Assembly: GCA_001028025.1 (NCBI GenBank)
Contig: LDAQ01000018.1
Span: 1-22,664, forward strand
Source: Faecalicatena fissicatena
Lineage (GTDB): Bacteria > Bacillota > Clostridia > Lachnospirales > Lachnospiraceae
DNA: 22,664 nucleotides
Direction of reading: 5' to 3'
The position numbers and the translations under genes are program-made. Of the stretch, positions 14,180-21,430 are shown piece by piece. The notes below the pieces were generated by a model that worked only from the letters and a program-made list of their open reading frames with translations, ran no database searches and was not told the DNA's origin. Position 1 is the stretch's first letter. The number at the start of each line of letters is the position of its first letter.

Positions 14180-14692
14180 ATGAGATTTCGTAATAAATTA
14201 CTGGATAACCTGCGCAGTGAGACTTCTAATAAGAAGGAAGACCTGCGGCGCGACTGGGGAGATGAATTTTATGAGTGTATTAAGGATATCGCAGAGCATC
14301 CCGTCGTACTCCGCATGAAGCTGTATCCTCACCACGGCCATACGAGCTGCTATCAGCACTGCCTTCATGTCGCCTATTATAACTATGTGTGGTGCCGTTT
14401 TCTTCAACTCGATGCGCGGTCGGCCGCCCGCGGCGGTATGCTTCATGATCTGTTCTTGTATGACTGGCACACACATGCAGCCCGGACCGGGGATTATTTT
14501 CACGGGATGACACATCCCAAATGTGCTTTTAAGCATGCGAAAAAGTTTTTTGAACTTAATGCAAAAGAGGAAGATATCATATTGAGCCATATGTGGCCGG
14601 TAACTCTTTTCCGTGTTCCCCGTACAAAAGAAGGATGGATAACCACATTTACAGACAAGTACTGTGGAACTTTGGAGACAAGCCAGAGGTAG
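14180..14692 (+). CDS. HD-domain protein (predicted metal-dependent phosphohydrolase)
   Basis: The 170-residue protein has an HD-type set of residues: T-S-C-Y-Q-H-C-L-H-V-A at 55-65, then G-M-L-H-D-L-F-L-Y-D-W-H at 86-97 (His89-Asp90), a further His at 118-119 and H-M-W-P at 137-140, and T-D-K at 158-160. HD proteins hydrolyse phosphates of nucleotides or similar; the substrate here is unknown. It is found in one copy with this shape in many clostridial genomes by my recollection. The ATG at 14180 has AGAGG 8 bases upstream and is preferred over a GTG at 14171 that overlaps that site. It is convergent with the transketolase gene, with a REP-like hairpin filling the 59-base gap. Confidence 0.82.
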   Translation: MRFRNKLLDNLRSETSNKKEDLRRDWGDEFYECIKDIAEHPVVLRMKLYPHHGHTSCYQHCLHVAYYNYVWCRFLQLDARSAARGGMLHDLFLYDWHTHAARTGDYFHGMTHPKCAFKHAKKFFELNAKEEDIILSHMWPVTLFRVPRTKEGWITTFTDKYCGTLETSQR

Positions 14693-14704
14693 AGCAAAAG
14701 ATGA

Positions 14705-14749
14705 TCAAAGGGGTCAGACCCTCCTGCCGGAGGGGTCTGACCCCTTTGA
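14705..14749. repeat. REP-like hairpin, full copy 1
   Basis: Arms TCAAAGGGGTCAGACCC and GGGTCTGACCCCTTTGA pair perfectly over 17 bp, and TCC/GGA extends them past one bulged G to about 20 bp around a TGCC loop. The copy lies between the stops of the HD gene (14692) and the transketolase gene (14752), 2 bases from the latter. It could also work as a bidirectional terminator, though long T-tracts are missing. Confidence 0.9.
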
Positions 14750-14751
14750 AG

Positions 14752-15690
14752 TTAAAAGAAACTTTTTACTTTCTTATATATACTTTCAGCATCAAGTCCG
14801 TATTTCTTAACCAGTTCCACTGCTGGTCCTGATTCTCCAAATGTATCATTGATACCGATCTTCATAACCTTCGTCGGAGCTTTCTCTGAGAGCGCGTCAC
14901 ATACTGCGCTGCCCAGTCCGCCGATTACGGAATGTTCCTCAACTGTAACGACTTTGCCGGTCTCCTTGGCTGCTGCAACTACCAGTTCCTCGTCCAAAGG
15001 TTTAATGGTATGAATGTTAATTACTTTTGCATCAATTCCATCGGCTGCCAGCTTTTCTGCCGCTTCAAGACAGTTTGCTACAGGAAGTCCTGTTGCGATG
15101 ATAGTAAGGTCTTTTCCTTCACGGAGTACAACGCCCTTTCCGATTTCAAATTTATAATCCGCATTGTCGTTGATTACCGGCACCGCCAGTCTTCCGAAAC
15201 GCATATATACCGGGCCTGCATATTCATATGCAGCTTTCACTGCCGCCCTTGCTTCCACATCGTCTGCCGGGTTAATAACAACCATCCCCGGTATTGTCCG
15301 CATCAGAGCGATGTCTTCGTTGCACTGATGTGTTGCACCGTCTTCACCTACAGAAATACCTGCATGTGTAGCTCCGATCTTTACGTTCAGTTTTGGATAT
15401 CCGATGGAATTACGTACCTGCTCGAAAGCACGTCCCGCTGCAAACATGGCAAATGAGCTTGCGAACGGCACTTTCCCGGCTGCTGCCAGCCCTGCTGCAA
15501 CTCCCATCATATTGCTTTCGGCAATACCACAGTCAATATGTCTTTCTGGAAATGCCTTTTTGAATACACCTGTCTTAGTTGCTGCTGCAAGGTCCGCATC
15601 CAGAACTACAACATCCTCGTGTTCTTTTCCCAGTTCAGCTAAAGCATTGCCATAACTTTCTCTTGTTGCAATCTTCTTTACATCTGACAT
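14752..15690 (-). CDS. tkt: transketolase, C-terminal subunit
   Basis: This 312-residue protein is the pyrimidine-binding plus C-terminal half of transketolase. Patterns include V-V-L-D-A-D-L-A near 28-35, H-I-D-C-G-I-A-E-S-N-M-M-G-V-A-A-G-L-A at 51-69 (with the cofactor-activating Glu58), and a C-terminal regulatory domain with V-E-E-H-S-V-I-G-G-L-G-S-A-V at 252-265. It needs the N-terminal subunit encoded just upstream to bind thiamine diphosphate and move two-carbon units in the pentose phosphate pathway. Its start overlaps the end of the N-terminal gene by 13 bases, giving coupled translation. Confidence 0.95.
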   Translation of the reverse strand: MSDVKKIATRESYGNALAELGKEHEDVVVLDADLAAATKTGVFKKAFPERHIDCGIAESNMMGVAAGLAAAGKVPFASSFAMFAAGRAFEQVRNSIGYPKLNVKIGATHAGISVGEDGATHQCNEDIALMRTIPGMVVINPADDVEARAAVKAAYEYAGPVYMRFGRLAVPVINDNADYKFEIGKGVVLREGKDLTIIATGLPVANCLEAAEKLAADGIDAKVINIHTIKPLDEELVVAAAKETGKVVTVEEHSVIGGLGSAVCDALSEKAPTKVMKIGINDTFGESGPAVELVKKYGLDAESIYKKVKSFF

Positions 15691-16514
15691 AATGCTTCAC
15701 CTACTTTCTCTAAATCTTTCATGGCAACTTCGTACTGCTCATTATTTGGAGCTGTACCATGCCAGGAAGCCTGATTCTCCATAAAGGATACGCCTTTCCC
15801 TTTCACCGTCTTAGCAATGATTGCTGTCGGCTGTCCCTTTACTGTTTTTGCTTCTTTAAATGCAGCATCTATCTGATCGAAATCATTTCCTTCTATATTA
15901 ATAACATGGAAATTGAAAGCCTCAAACTTTTTATCTATCGGATATGGTGAGTTAACCTCGTCAATTGCCCCGTCAATCTGCAGGTTGTTATTGTCCACGA
16001 TCACAACCAGATTATCCAGCTTTCTGTGAGCCGCAAGCATGGAAGCCTCCCATACCTGCCCCTCCTGGATCTCGCCATCCCCAACAAGCGTATAGACTCT
16101 GTAATCGTCCCCTGACAGCTTCGCTGCAATTGCCATTCCAACTGCTGCAGAAATACCCTGTCCCAGAGAACCTGAAGACATATCAACCCCCGGAATGTGT
16201 TTCATATCCGGATGTCCCTGAAGATAGGAACCTGTGTGACGCAGTGTCTTCAGATCTTCCACCGGGAAATACCCTCTGTTGGCCAGTGCAGAATACAGGC
16301 CTGGAGCAGTATGTCCCTTTGACAATACAAAACGGTCACGGTCCGCTTTCTTAGGATCCTTAGGATCAATATTCATTTCTTCAAAATAAAGATATGTGAA
16401 AATATCGGCTGCAGATAAAGAACCGCCCGGATGACCGGATTTCGCACTGTGAACTGCAGTCACAATGCCCTTGCGGACTTCATTTGCAGTCTTCATCAAT
16501 TCTAACTTATTCAT
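15678..16514 (-). CDS. tkt: transketolase, N-terminal subunit
   Basis: This 278-residue protein is the thiamine diphosphate-binding half of a two-gene transketolase, as found in many Firmicutes and archaea. K-S-G-H-P-G-G-S-L-S at 25-34 provides an active-site His; S-K-G-H-T-A at 65-70 another; the cofactor motif runs from G-D-G-E at 145-148 to V-D-N-N-N-L-Q at 173-179. AGGAGG precedes the ATG. The transaldolase gene is 98 bases upstream on the same strand with a REP-like hairpin in between. Confidence 0.96.
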   Translation of the reverse strand: MNKLELMKTANEVRKGIVTAVHSAKSGHPGGSLSAADIFTYLYFEEMNIDPKDPKKADRDRFVLSKGHTAPGLYSALANRGYFPVEDLKTLRHTGSYLQGHPDMKHIPGVDMSSGSLGQGISAAVGMAIAAKLSGDDYRVYTLVGDGEIQEGQVWEASMLAAHRKLDNLVVIVDNNNLQIDGAIDEVNSPYPIDKKFEAFNFHVINIEGNDFDQIDAAFKEAKTVKGQPTAIIAKTVKGKGVSFMENQASWHGTAPNNEQYEVAMKDLEKVGEALCQM

Positions 16515-16555
16515 TGAAATTCCTCCTGTTTCATTATTTATTTCCAGGGATTGCC

Positions 16556-16597
16556 CAAAGGGGTCAGACCCTTTTGCATAGGGGTCTGACCCCTTTG
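16556..16597. repeat. REP-like hairpin, full copy 2 inside the tal-tkt operon
   Basis: CAAAGGGGTCAGACCC and its exact complement pair over 16 bp around the loop TTTTGCATAG. It lies between the transaldolase stop (16613) and the transketolase start (16514). In the transcript it would form a stable hairpin about 15 bases after the tal stop codon and could protect tal RNA from 3' decay or reduce read-through. Confidence 0.9.
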
Positions 16598-16612
16598 ACC
16601 CTGCTTGTTAAA

Positions 16613-17266
16613 TTATTCACCAAATACTGCTTTATAATCCGCCTGGAATTTTTCAATTCCTGCGTCTGTCAGCGGGTGATGTGTCATCTGCTCGATTACG
16701 CTGTATGGAACTGTAGCAATATGAGCCCCTGCAAGAGCGCAGTCAGTCACATGAATTGGGTTGCGCACGCTTGCAGCGATAATCTCTGCCTGGATGCCTG
16801 CAACTTCGAAAATCTGTGCGATCTCAGCGATCAGGTCTGTTCCTCGTACAGAGATGTCGTCCAGACGTCCCAGGAACGGTGATACGTATGTTGCACCAGC
16901 TCTTGCTGCAAGCAGTGCCTGGTTTGCGGAGAAGATTAATGTTACGTTTGTCTTAATACCTTCAGAAGAAAGAACTTTACATGCCTTCAGACCTTCTACC
17001 GTCATCGGGATCTTAACTACCATGTTCTTATGAATCCTGGCAATCTCTCTTCCTTCTGCAATCATTCCCTCTGCATCTGTTGTTGTAGCTTTCACCTCGC
17101 CGCTGATTGGTCCGTCTACGATTGAAGCGATTTCAGCGATTACCTCTTCAAAAACTCGTCCTTCTTTTGCGATCAGCGACGGGTTTGTGGTAACTCCGCA
17201 GATCACTCCCATATCGTTTGCTTTTTTAATATCCTCTACTTTAGCCGTGTCGATAAAAAATTTCAT
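16613..17266 (-). CDS. tal: transaldolase (TalC type)
   Basis: The 217-residue length is that of the short TalC/fructose-6-phosphate aldolase family. F-F-I-D-T-A at 3-8, G-V-T-T-N-P-S at 24-30, and the Schiff-base Lys85 in V-V-K-I-P-M-T are present. At position 131 in S-P-F-L-G-R the residue is Phe, as in true transaldolases, where the fructose-6-phosphate aldolases have Tyr; so transfer of a three-carbon unit from sedoheptulose-7-phosphate to glyceraldehyde-3-phosphate is favoured. It heads the operon with the two transketolase genes, under the promoter at 17313. GGAGG lies 9 bases before the ATG. Confidence 0.94.
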   Translation of the reverse strand: MKFFIDTAKVEDIKKANDMGVICGVTTNPSLIAKEGRVFEEVIAEIASIVDGPISGEVKATTTDAEGMIAEGREIARIHKNMVVKIPMTVEGLKACKVLSSEGIKTNVTLIFSANQALLAARAGATYVSPFLGRLDDISVRGTDLIAEIAQIFEVAGIQAEIIAASVRNPIHVTDCALAGAHIATVPYSVIEQMTHHPLTDAGIEKFQADYKAVFGE

Positions 17267-17312
17267 TATTCGTTCCTCCTTGAACTAAAATCCCTTTGTT
17301 TCCATATTAATG

Positions 17313-17341
17313 ATTATAAGCGCTGGCGAGTGGCGGGTCAA
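17313..17341 (-). promoter_or_regulatory. promoter of the transaldolase-transketolase operon
   Basis: TTGACC, a 17-base GC-rich spacer and a perfect TATAAT on the minus strand; start near 17306, 40 bases before the tal ATG. Confidence 0.8.
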
Positions 17342-17352
17342 TAGTGCTGTAG

Positions 17353-17396
17353 ATTATTAATAATTTTCTCCAATTAATAATTTCATATTATTAATT
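17353..17396. promoter_or_regulatory. cluster of ATTATTAAT palindromes upstream of the tal promoter
   Basis: ATTATTAATAAT (17353-17364) is a perfect 12-bp palindrome; AATTAATAAT (17372-17381) and ATTATTAATT (17387-17396) form a perfect 10-bp inverted repeat. A near copy, ATTATTAGTAAT, is at 17504-17515. The cluster begins 12 bases upstream of the -35. It may bind a regulator, perhaps the LacI-family protein coded just behind it, or act as an UP element. Chance in AT-rich DNA cannot be excluded. Confidence 0.4.
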
Positions 17397-17531
17397 ATCT
17401 TCAAATTGATATAACTCCCTTTATTTTATTTTCAAAACGTATCCACGCCCATATCCAATATTTTTATATAATTTTTTTATGAACAAAGCAGTTCATGTTC
17501 TAAATTATTAGTAATATTTTTTTCTATTACA

Positions 17532-18635
17532 TTAATTTTTCTTTTTTCTGCTTCGAGGATATGAAGTCGTTCCTCTCGTAACGATCCTGGGTTCATATTC
17601 CACATGGTAAATGCTGACAGGTTCCATCTCCGAATACTGCCTGTCCCTGGTTTTTATTTTCTTCATAATAATATCGCACGCATCCCGCCCTTTATAAATC
17701 ACAAAATGCTCTATGGTGGTCAGCGATATATTATGCATTCTGGCAAACAGTGTATTGTCACACCCCATTACGGACATGTCGCCCGGAACTCTGTACTTCT
17801 CATCATAAAGCGCATCCATAATGCCGAAGGCAATCATATCATTCAGCCCTACAATAGCAGTCAGATTACGATGTTCTGCCAGCAGTTCTTTGGTCAGGTC
17901 ATAACCGATTCTGTACTCTGAATCTATTCCCGGAATATCCTTATCGATCTGCTCATTAGCCGCCTTTATAATAACATTTTCTCCCAGCCCTGCATCCTTA
18001 AATTCCTTAAGAAATCCCTCCACCCGCTTGGAGCGCTGCTTCTGTCTGACAGTCAAAGGCGGTGCTATATATGCCACATGCCGGTGTCCCAGCTCCAGCA
18101 GGTGCCGGGCCATAATCCTGCCCAGCTTGGAATTGTCCAGTTCAACGGCATCTACGTCCAGCTTTTCATTCTGGTTATTTATAATAGCAAACGGGATCTT
18201 CTCCGACAATTCTTCCACAATTGGCATAAAACACCTGCTTGGGTTACAGGTATATATCACCCCCTGCGGATTCAGCGACGGCATCATTTTCAAATAGCGT
18301 TCTTCCAGCTCCAGATTCCTCTGTGTATTACAGACGAACAGCCCAAAGCCCTGCTCCGTCGCCCGGGATTCAATTCCCTGCAGCAGCATAACATAATAGG
18401 GATTCGTCAGGTTCGGACAGAGCACAACAAGAAGCTTTTCCCGCTTATTTTCCTTATGCCGTTTCCTCTTTGGCAGCTCGTATCCCAGTTCCACGGCAGC
18501 CTCCTCAACCTTGCGGATCACGTCCTTTGAGAAGGAAACATTGTACTTCTTATTGAGAACCATGGAGACTGTGGCCTGAGATACTCCTGCTTTGCGCGCC
18601 ACATCTGAAGATGTCACTTTTTTCTTATACATCAT
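17532..18635 (-). CDS. LacI-family transcriptional regulator
   Basis: The 367-residue protein has the LacI helix-turn-helix at about 8-30 (S-S-D-V-A-R-K-A-G-V-S-Q-A-T-V-S-M-V-L-N), a hinge near 45-60 that is rich in Lys and Arg, and a periplasmic-binding-like sensor domain from about 65 to 345. The C-terminal S-R-K-K-K-N tail is basic. The ligand is unknown. It is coded 29 bases behind recR with no room for a promoter and no terminator, so part of its transcript should come from the dnaX-ybaB-recR unit or from a promoter inside recR. The next gene downstream is transaldolase, a possible target. Two adjacent ATGs are possible starts. Confidence 0.93.
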   Translation of the reverse strand: MMYKKKVTSSDVARKAGVSQATVSMVLNKKYNVSFSKDVIRKVEEAAVELGYELPKRKRHKENKREKLLVVLCPNLTNPYYVMLLQGIESRATEQGFGLFVCNTQRNLELEERYLKMMPSLNPQGVIYTCNPSRCFMPIVEELSEKIPFAIINNQNEKLDVDAVELDNSKLGRIMARHLLELGHRHVAYIAPPLTVRQKQRSKRVEGFLKEFKDAGLGENVIIKAANEQIDKDIPGIDSEYRIGYDLTKELLAEHRNLTAIVGLNDMIAFGIMDALYDEKYRVPGDMSVMGCDNTLFARMHNISLTTIEHFVIYKGRDACDIIMKKIKTRDRQYSEMEPVSIYHVEYEPRIVTRGTTSYPRSRKKKN

Positions 18636-18664
18636 CCCACTTCCTTAGTACCTGTTTCATCTGT

Positions 18665-19261
18665 CTACAGTTCGGTTCTGCCTTCCAGTGCCCGTAGGAG
18701 AGTTACCTCGTCTATATATTCCAGGTCTCCGCCCACCGGAACACCGCTGGCAATCCGGCTGACCTTAATCCCCGTGGGCTTGATCAGCTTACTGATATAC
18801 ATAGCCGTCGTCTCGCCCTCAAGGCTGGAGTTGGTGGCGATAATCACCTCATCCACATCCCCCTGAAGACGTTCCATAAGCTCCTTCAGTCGAATATCCC
18901 CGGGCCCTATGCCAAGCATGGGAGAAATCGCACCATGCAGGACATGATAAACGCCGTTATATTTTCCCGTTTTCTCATAAGCAGCAAGATCCCGGGGTGT
19001 CTCCACCACCATAATGGTCTTCTGGTCCCGGTCGGGATTGTTGCAGATCGGACAGAGCTCCCGGTCCGTCAGCGTACAGCACTGCGCACAGTACCGCACA
19101 TTATTGCGGGCATCCACAAGAGATTTGGCCAGATTCTCCACCTGCTCCTGCGGCATATTAATAATATGAAAAGCCAGGCGCTGCGCAGACTTCGCCCCAA
19201 TTCCCGGCAGGCGTGAAAATTCCTCAATCAGCCGGCTGATTTGATTACTGTAATAATCCAT
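18665..19261 (-). CDS. recR: recombination protein RecR
   Basis: RecR acts with RecF and RecO in gap repair, helping RecA load on single strands. The 198 residues are full length: helix-hairpin-helix at about 8-30 (L-P-G-I-G-x-K-S-A-Q-R), a zinc finger with Cys58, Cys61, Cys70 and Cys73, and a Toprim domain (about 81-176) with V-V-E-T-P-R-D and A-T-N-S-S-L-E-G-E-T-T-A. It sits in the usual dnaX-ybaB-recR order but is split from ybaB by a 106-base gap holding a REP-like hairpin. Confidence 0.97.
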   Translation of the reverse strand: MDYYSNQISRLIEEFSRLPGIGAKSAQRLAFHIINMPQEQVENLAKSLVDARNNVRYCAQCCTLTDRELCPICNNPDRDQKTIMVVETPRDLAAYEKTGKYNGVYHVLHGAISPMLGIGPGDIRLKELMERLQGDVDEVIIATNSSLEGETTAMYISKLIKPTGIKVSRIASGVPVGGDLEYIDEVTLLRALEGRTEL

Positions 19262-19305
19262 TTAGTATCACTCCTGTTTCTTCGTTACGTTCTTAACAAA
19301 GCAGG

Positions 19306-19349
19306 TCAAGAGGGTCAGACCCTTCTGCAAAGGGGTCTGACCCTCTTGA
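19306..19349. repeat. REP-like hairpin, full copy 3 between ybaB and recR
   Basis: TCAAGAGGGTCAGACCC and its exact complement pair over 17 bp around the loop TTCTGCAAAG. Against copy 1 (TCAAAGGGG...) two bases at arm positions 5 and 6 are exchanged, and the opposite arm carries the matching changes, so pairing is kept. It is 18 bases from the ybaB stop and 44 bases from the recR start. Confidence 0.92.
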
Positions 19350-19367
19350 GCACCATTGTCAGAATAT

Positions 19368-19721
19368 TTAGAACATTCCGGGCATGCCGCCGCCGAGTCC
19401 GCCTGTCAGTTTGTTCATTGCTGAATTTGACTCTTCATCGACTTTTCTCAGTGCTTCGTTCGTTGCCGCTACAATCAGGTCCTGAAGCATCTCGATGTCT
19501 TCCGGATCCACAACTTCTTTCTCCAGCTTCACACGCAGAACCTCGCGCTTGCCGGAAATGGCTACCTCTACAGCACCTCCGCCGGCTGTTGCTGTGTATT
19601 CTTTTGTCTCAAGCTCTTTTGCCTGCTCTTCCATCTGGCGCTGCATCTTCTGCGCCTGCTTCATCAGATTTGCCATATTGCCAGGCATTCCGCCGCCTGG
19701 AAATCCGCCTCTTTTTGCCAT
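19368..19721 (-). CDS. ybaB: YbaB/EbfC-family nucleoid-associated protein
   Basis: A 117-residue DNA-binding dimer of the YbaB/EbfC family. The N-terminus is rich in Gly and Met (G-G-F-P-G-G-G-M-P-G-N-M), followed by a long helix with L-M-K-Q-A-Q-K-M-Q-R-Q-M at about 19-30, a beta part, and the characteristic I-E-M-L-Q-D-L-I-V-A-A-T-N-E-A segment at 78-92. A glycine/proline tail G-G-L-G-G-G-M-P-G ends the chain. It starts 2 bases after the dnaX stop; its GGAGG site lies in the last dnaX codons, so translation is coupled. Confidence 0.95.
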   Translation of the reverse strand: MAKRGGFPGGGMPGNMANLMKQAQKMQRQMEEQAKELETKEYTATAGGGAVEVAISGKREVLRVKLEKEVVDPEDIEMLQDLIVAATNEALRKVDEESNSAMNKLTGGLGGGMPGMF

Positions 19722-19723
19722 GA

Positions 19724-21298
19724 TTAATCCTCCACTATGATCTCCATATTAATTTTCTTTTCGATGTCTACAAATGTATCTTCAAAGTGCCGTCCCTCTT
19801 CTACGTGACGGACCTCCACTTCCACCTTTTTCCCGATCCGGTTCTCAATCAGCGCCTCCAGCTCCTGCCGGTGTTCTTCCTTACCGACCACATCTGCCTC
19901 CAGCGTCCCCGGCATCACGATCATCAGCCGGTTGTCTCCTCCAAGACTCAGCCTGGCCTTCTTCAGAAAGGTCCGAAGCATTCCGGACGCCTCATCTGCA
20001 ATGGGTCTGAAGTTCTTCACAACCTCCTGGATATCTTCCGGGATCGCATTGGGCAATTCCGGCCTGGCCTTCTGTTTTGCCTGCGCAGCCCCTGGGTCTC
20101 CGCTCACATAAACCACCCGTTCAGCAGCGGCGCCTGCAGGGATCCCCTGCTCCAGCTTTTCTTCCACTGCCCGGATGCGGTCAAGCAGCGTATCCTGCTC
20201 CACTTCCATGGCCGGAGTACACAGCTTAATCAGCGCAACCTCCAGAAGAACCCGTTTTTGAGTCGCATATTTGAGCTGTCCCGACAGCTCGGAAAAAATA
20301 CGGATGTAACGGAGCAGCATATCGGACTCAATCATCTGAGCCTCTTCCTTCAGCTGCAGCATATTCTCCGTAGATACATCAAGCACATCTTCTATATTAT
20401 CAGAAGTTTTCACCAGAAGCAAGTTCCTGAGATACCATGTGAAATCGGAAGAAAGCTGTGTCAGTTCCCTTCCCTGCATCACCAGGTCTTCTACCGTGTC
20501 CAGTACCTTAGGTATATCCCGCTTAATAATATTGCGGAGCAGCAGGCTGAACACATCCGTGTCCACTGCCCCCAGCACTTCCAACACATTATCATAGGTC
20601 AGTTTCTGCCCCAGATAAAAAGCGATACACTGGTCCAGAAGGCTCAGCGCATCACGCATGGAGCCGTCTGCCGCCTTCGCCACATAGCGGATGGCTCTGT
20701 CCTCCACTTCCACCTGTTCGGTCACCATCAGCTCCTTCAGCCTGTCGGAAATCGTCTCAATCGTGATCCGCTTAAAATCATAATGCTGGCATCTTGAAAG
20801 GATCGTAATCGGTATCTTATGCACCTCTGTCGTTGCCAGTATAAAAATCACATACTCCGGCGGTTCTTCCAGCGTCTTAAGAAGCGCATTGAAAGCACCT
20901 ATGGAAAGCATATGCACCTCATCTATGATGTAGACCTTATACCGCCCTTCCGTCGGCCGGTACGCCACTTCCTCCCGGATCTCCCGGATATTGTCCACAC
21001 CATTGTTGGATGCAGCATCAATCTCAATGACATTCATGGAAGTCCCCGCCGCAATCGACCGGCACATCGCACATTCCCCGCAGGGACTGCCATCCGCCGG
21101 ATGCTCGCAGTTTACGGCCTTGGCAAATATCTTTGCCACCGTAGTCTTCCCGGTTCCCCGGGTCCCGCAGAACAGATAGGCATGTCCGATGCGGTTTGCC
21201 TTAATCTGGTTCTGCAAAGTTGTAATAATATGGTCCTGTCCTTTTACATCTGCAAATTCTGTAGGACGGAACTTTCTGTAAAGCGCCGTATACGACAT
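19724..21298 (-). CDS. dnaX: DNA polymerase III subunit gamma/tau
   Basis: DnaX is the motor of the clamp loader. The 524 residues include Walker A G-T-R-G-T-G-K-T at 45-52, a zinc site with Cys64, Cys73, Cys76 and Cys79, Walker B I-I-D-E-V-H at 124-129, sensor 1 A-T-T-E-V-H-K-I at 155-162 and the Arg-finger S-R-C at 168-170. Domain III extends to about 360, and a less conserved tau-like C-terminus follows. The gene starts after AGAGGTG. No A-rich slippery site of the E. coli dnaX type was noticed. The upstream gap (21299-21430) carries no signal recognition particle RNA, which lies there in some Firmicutes. Confidence 0.97.
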   Translation of the reverse strand: MSYTALYRKFRPTEFADVKGQDHIITTLQNQIKANRIGHAYLFCGTRGTGKTTVAKIFAKAVNCEHPADGSPCGECAMCRSIAAGTSMNVIEIDAASNNGVDNIREIREEVAYRPTEGRYKVYIIDEVHMLSIGAFNALLKTLEEPPEYVIFILATTEVHKIPITILSRCQHYDFKRITIETISDRLKELMVTEQVEVEDRAIRYVAKAADGSMRDALSLLDQCIAFYLGQKLTYDNVLEVLGAVDTDVFSLLLRNIIKRDIPKVLDTVEDLVMQGRELTQLSSDFTWYLRNLLLVKTSDNIEDVLDVSTENMLQLKEEAQMIESDMLLRYIRIFSELSGQLKYATQKRVLLEVALIKLCTPAMEVEQDTLLDRIRAVEEKLEQGIPAGAAAERVVYVSGDPGAAQAKQKARPELPNAIPEDIQEVVKNFRPIADEASGMLRTFLKKARLSLGGDNRLMIVMPGTLEADVVGKEEHRQELEALIENRIGKKVEVEVRHVEEGRHFEDTFVDIEKKINMEIIVED

Positions 21299-21430
21299 GA
21301 ATCACACCTCTGCTCTAAAGTGCATCTGACTACTCCCTGCTCCATGTAACTGTACAATCAAACCAGACAGTCCTCGGCTGCAAAAATACCAGACGCACAG
21401 TAATTTTCTTTTACCTTCTACCTTTTAAGA

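Noticed and set aside
19787..20797. 336-codon plus-strand ORF
   Set aside because: Antisense to dnaX, which is certain; the reading is His/Gln-rich shadow sequence.
21299..21430. possible signal recognition particle RNA upstream of dnaX
   Set aside because: The conserved GGAAGCAGCC-type domain is absent and no long self-complementary fold is visible.
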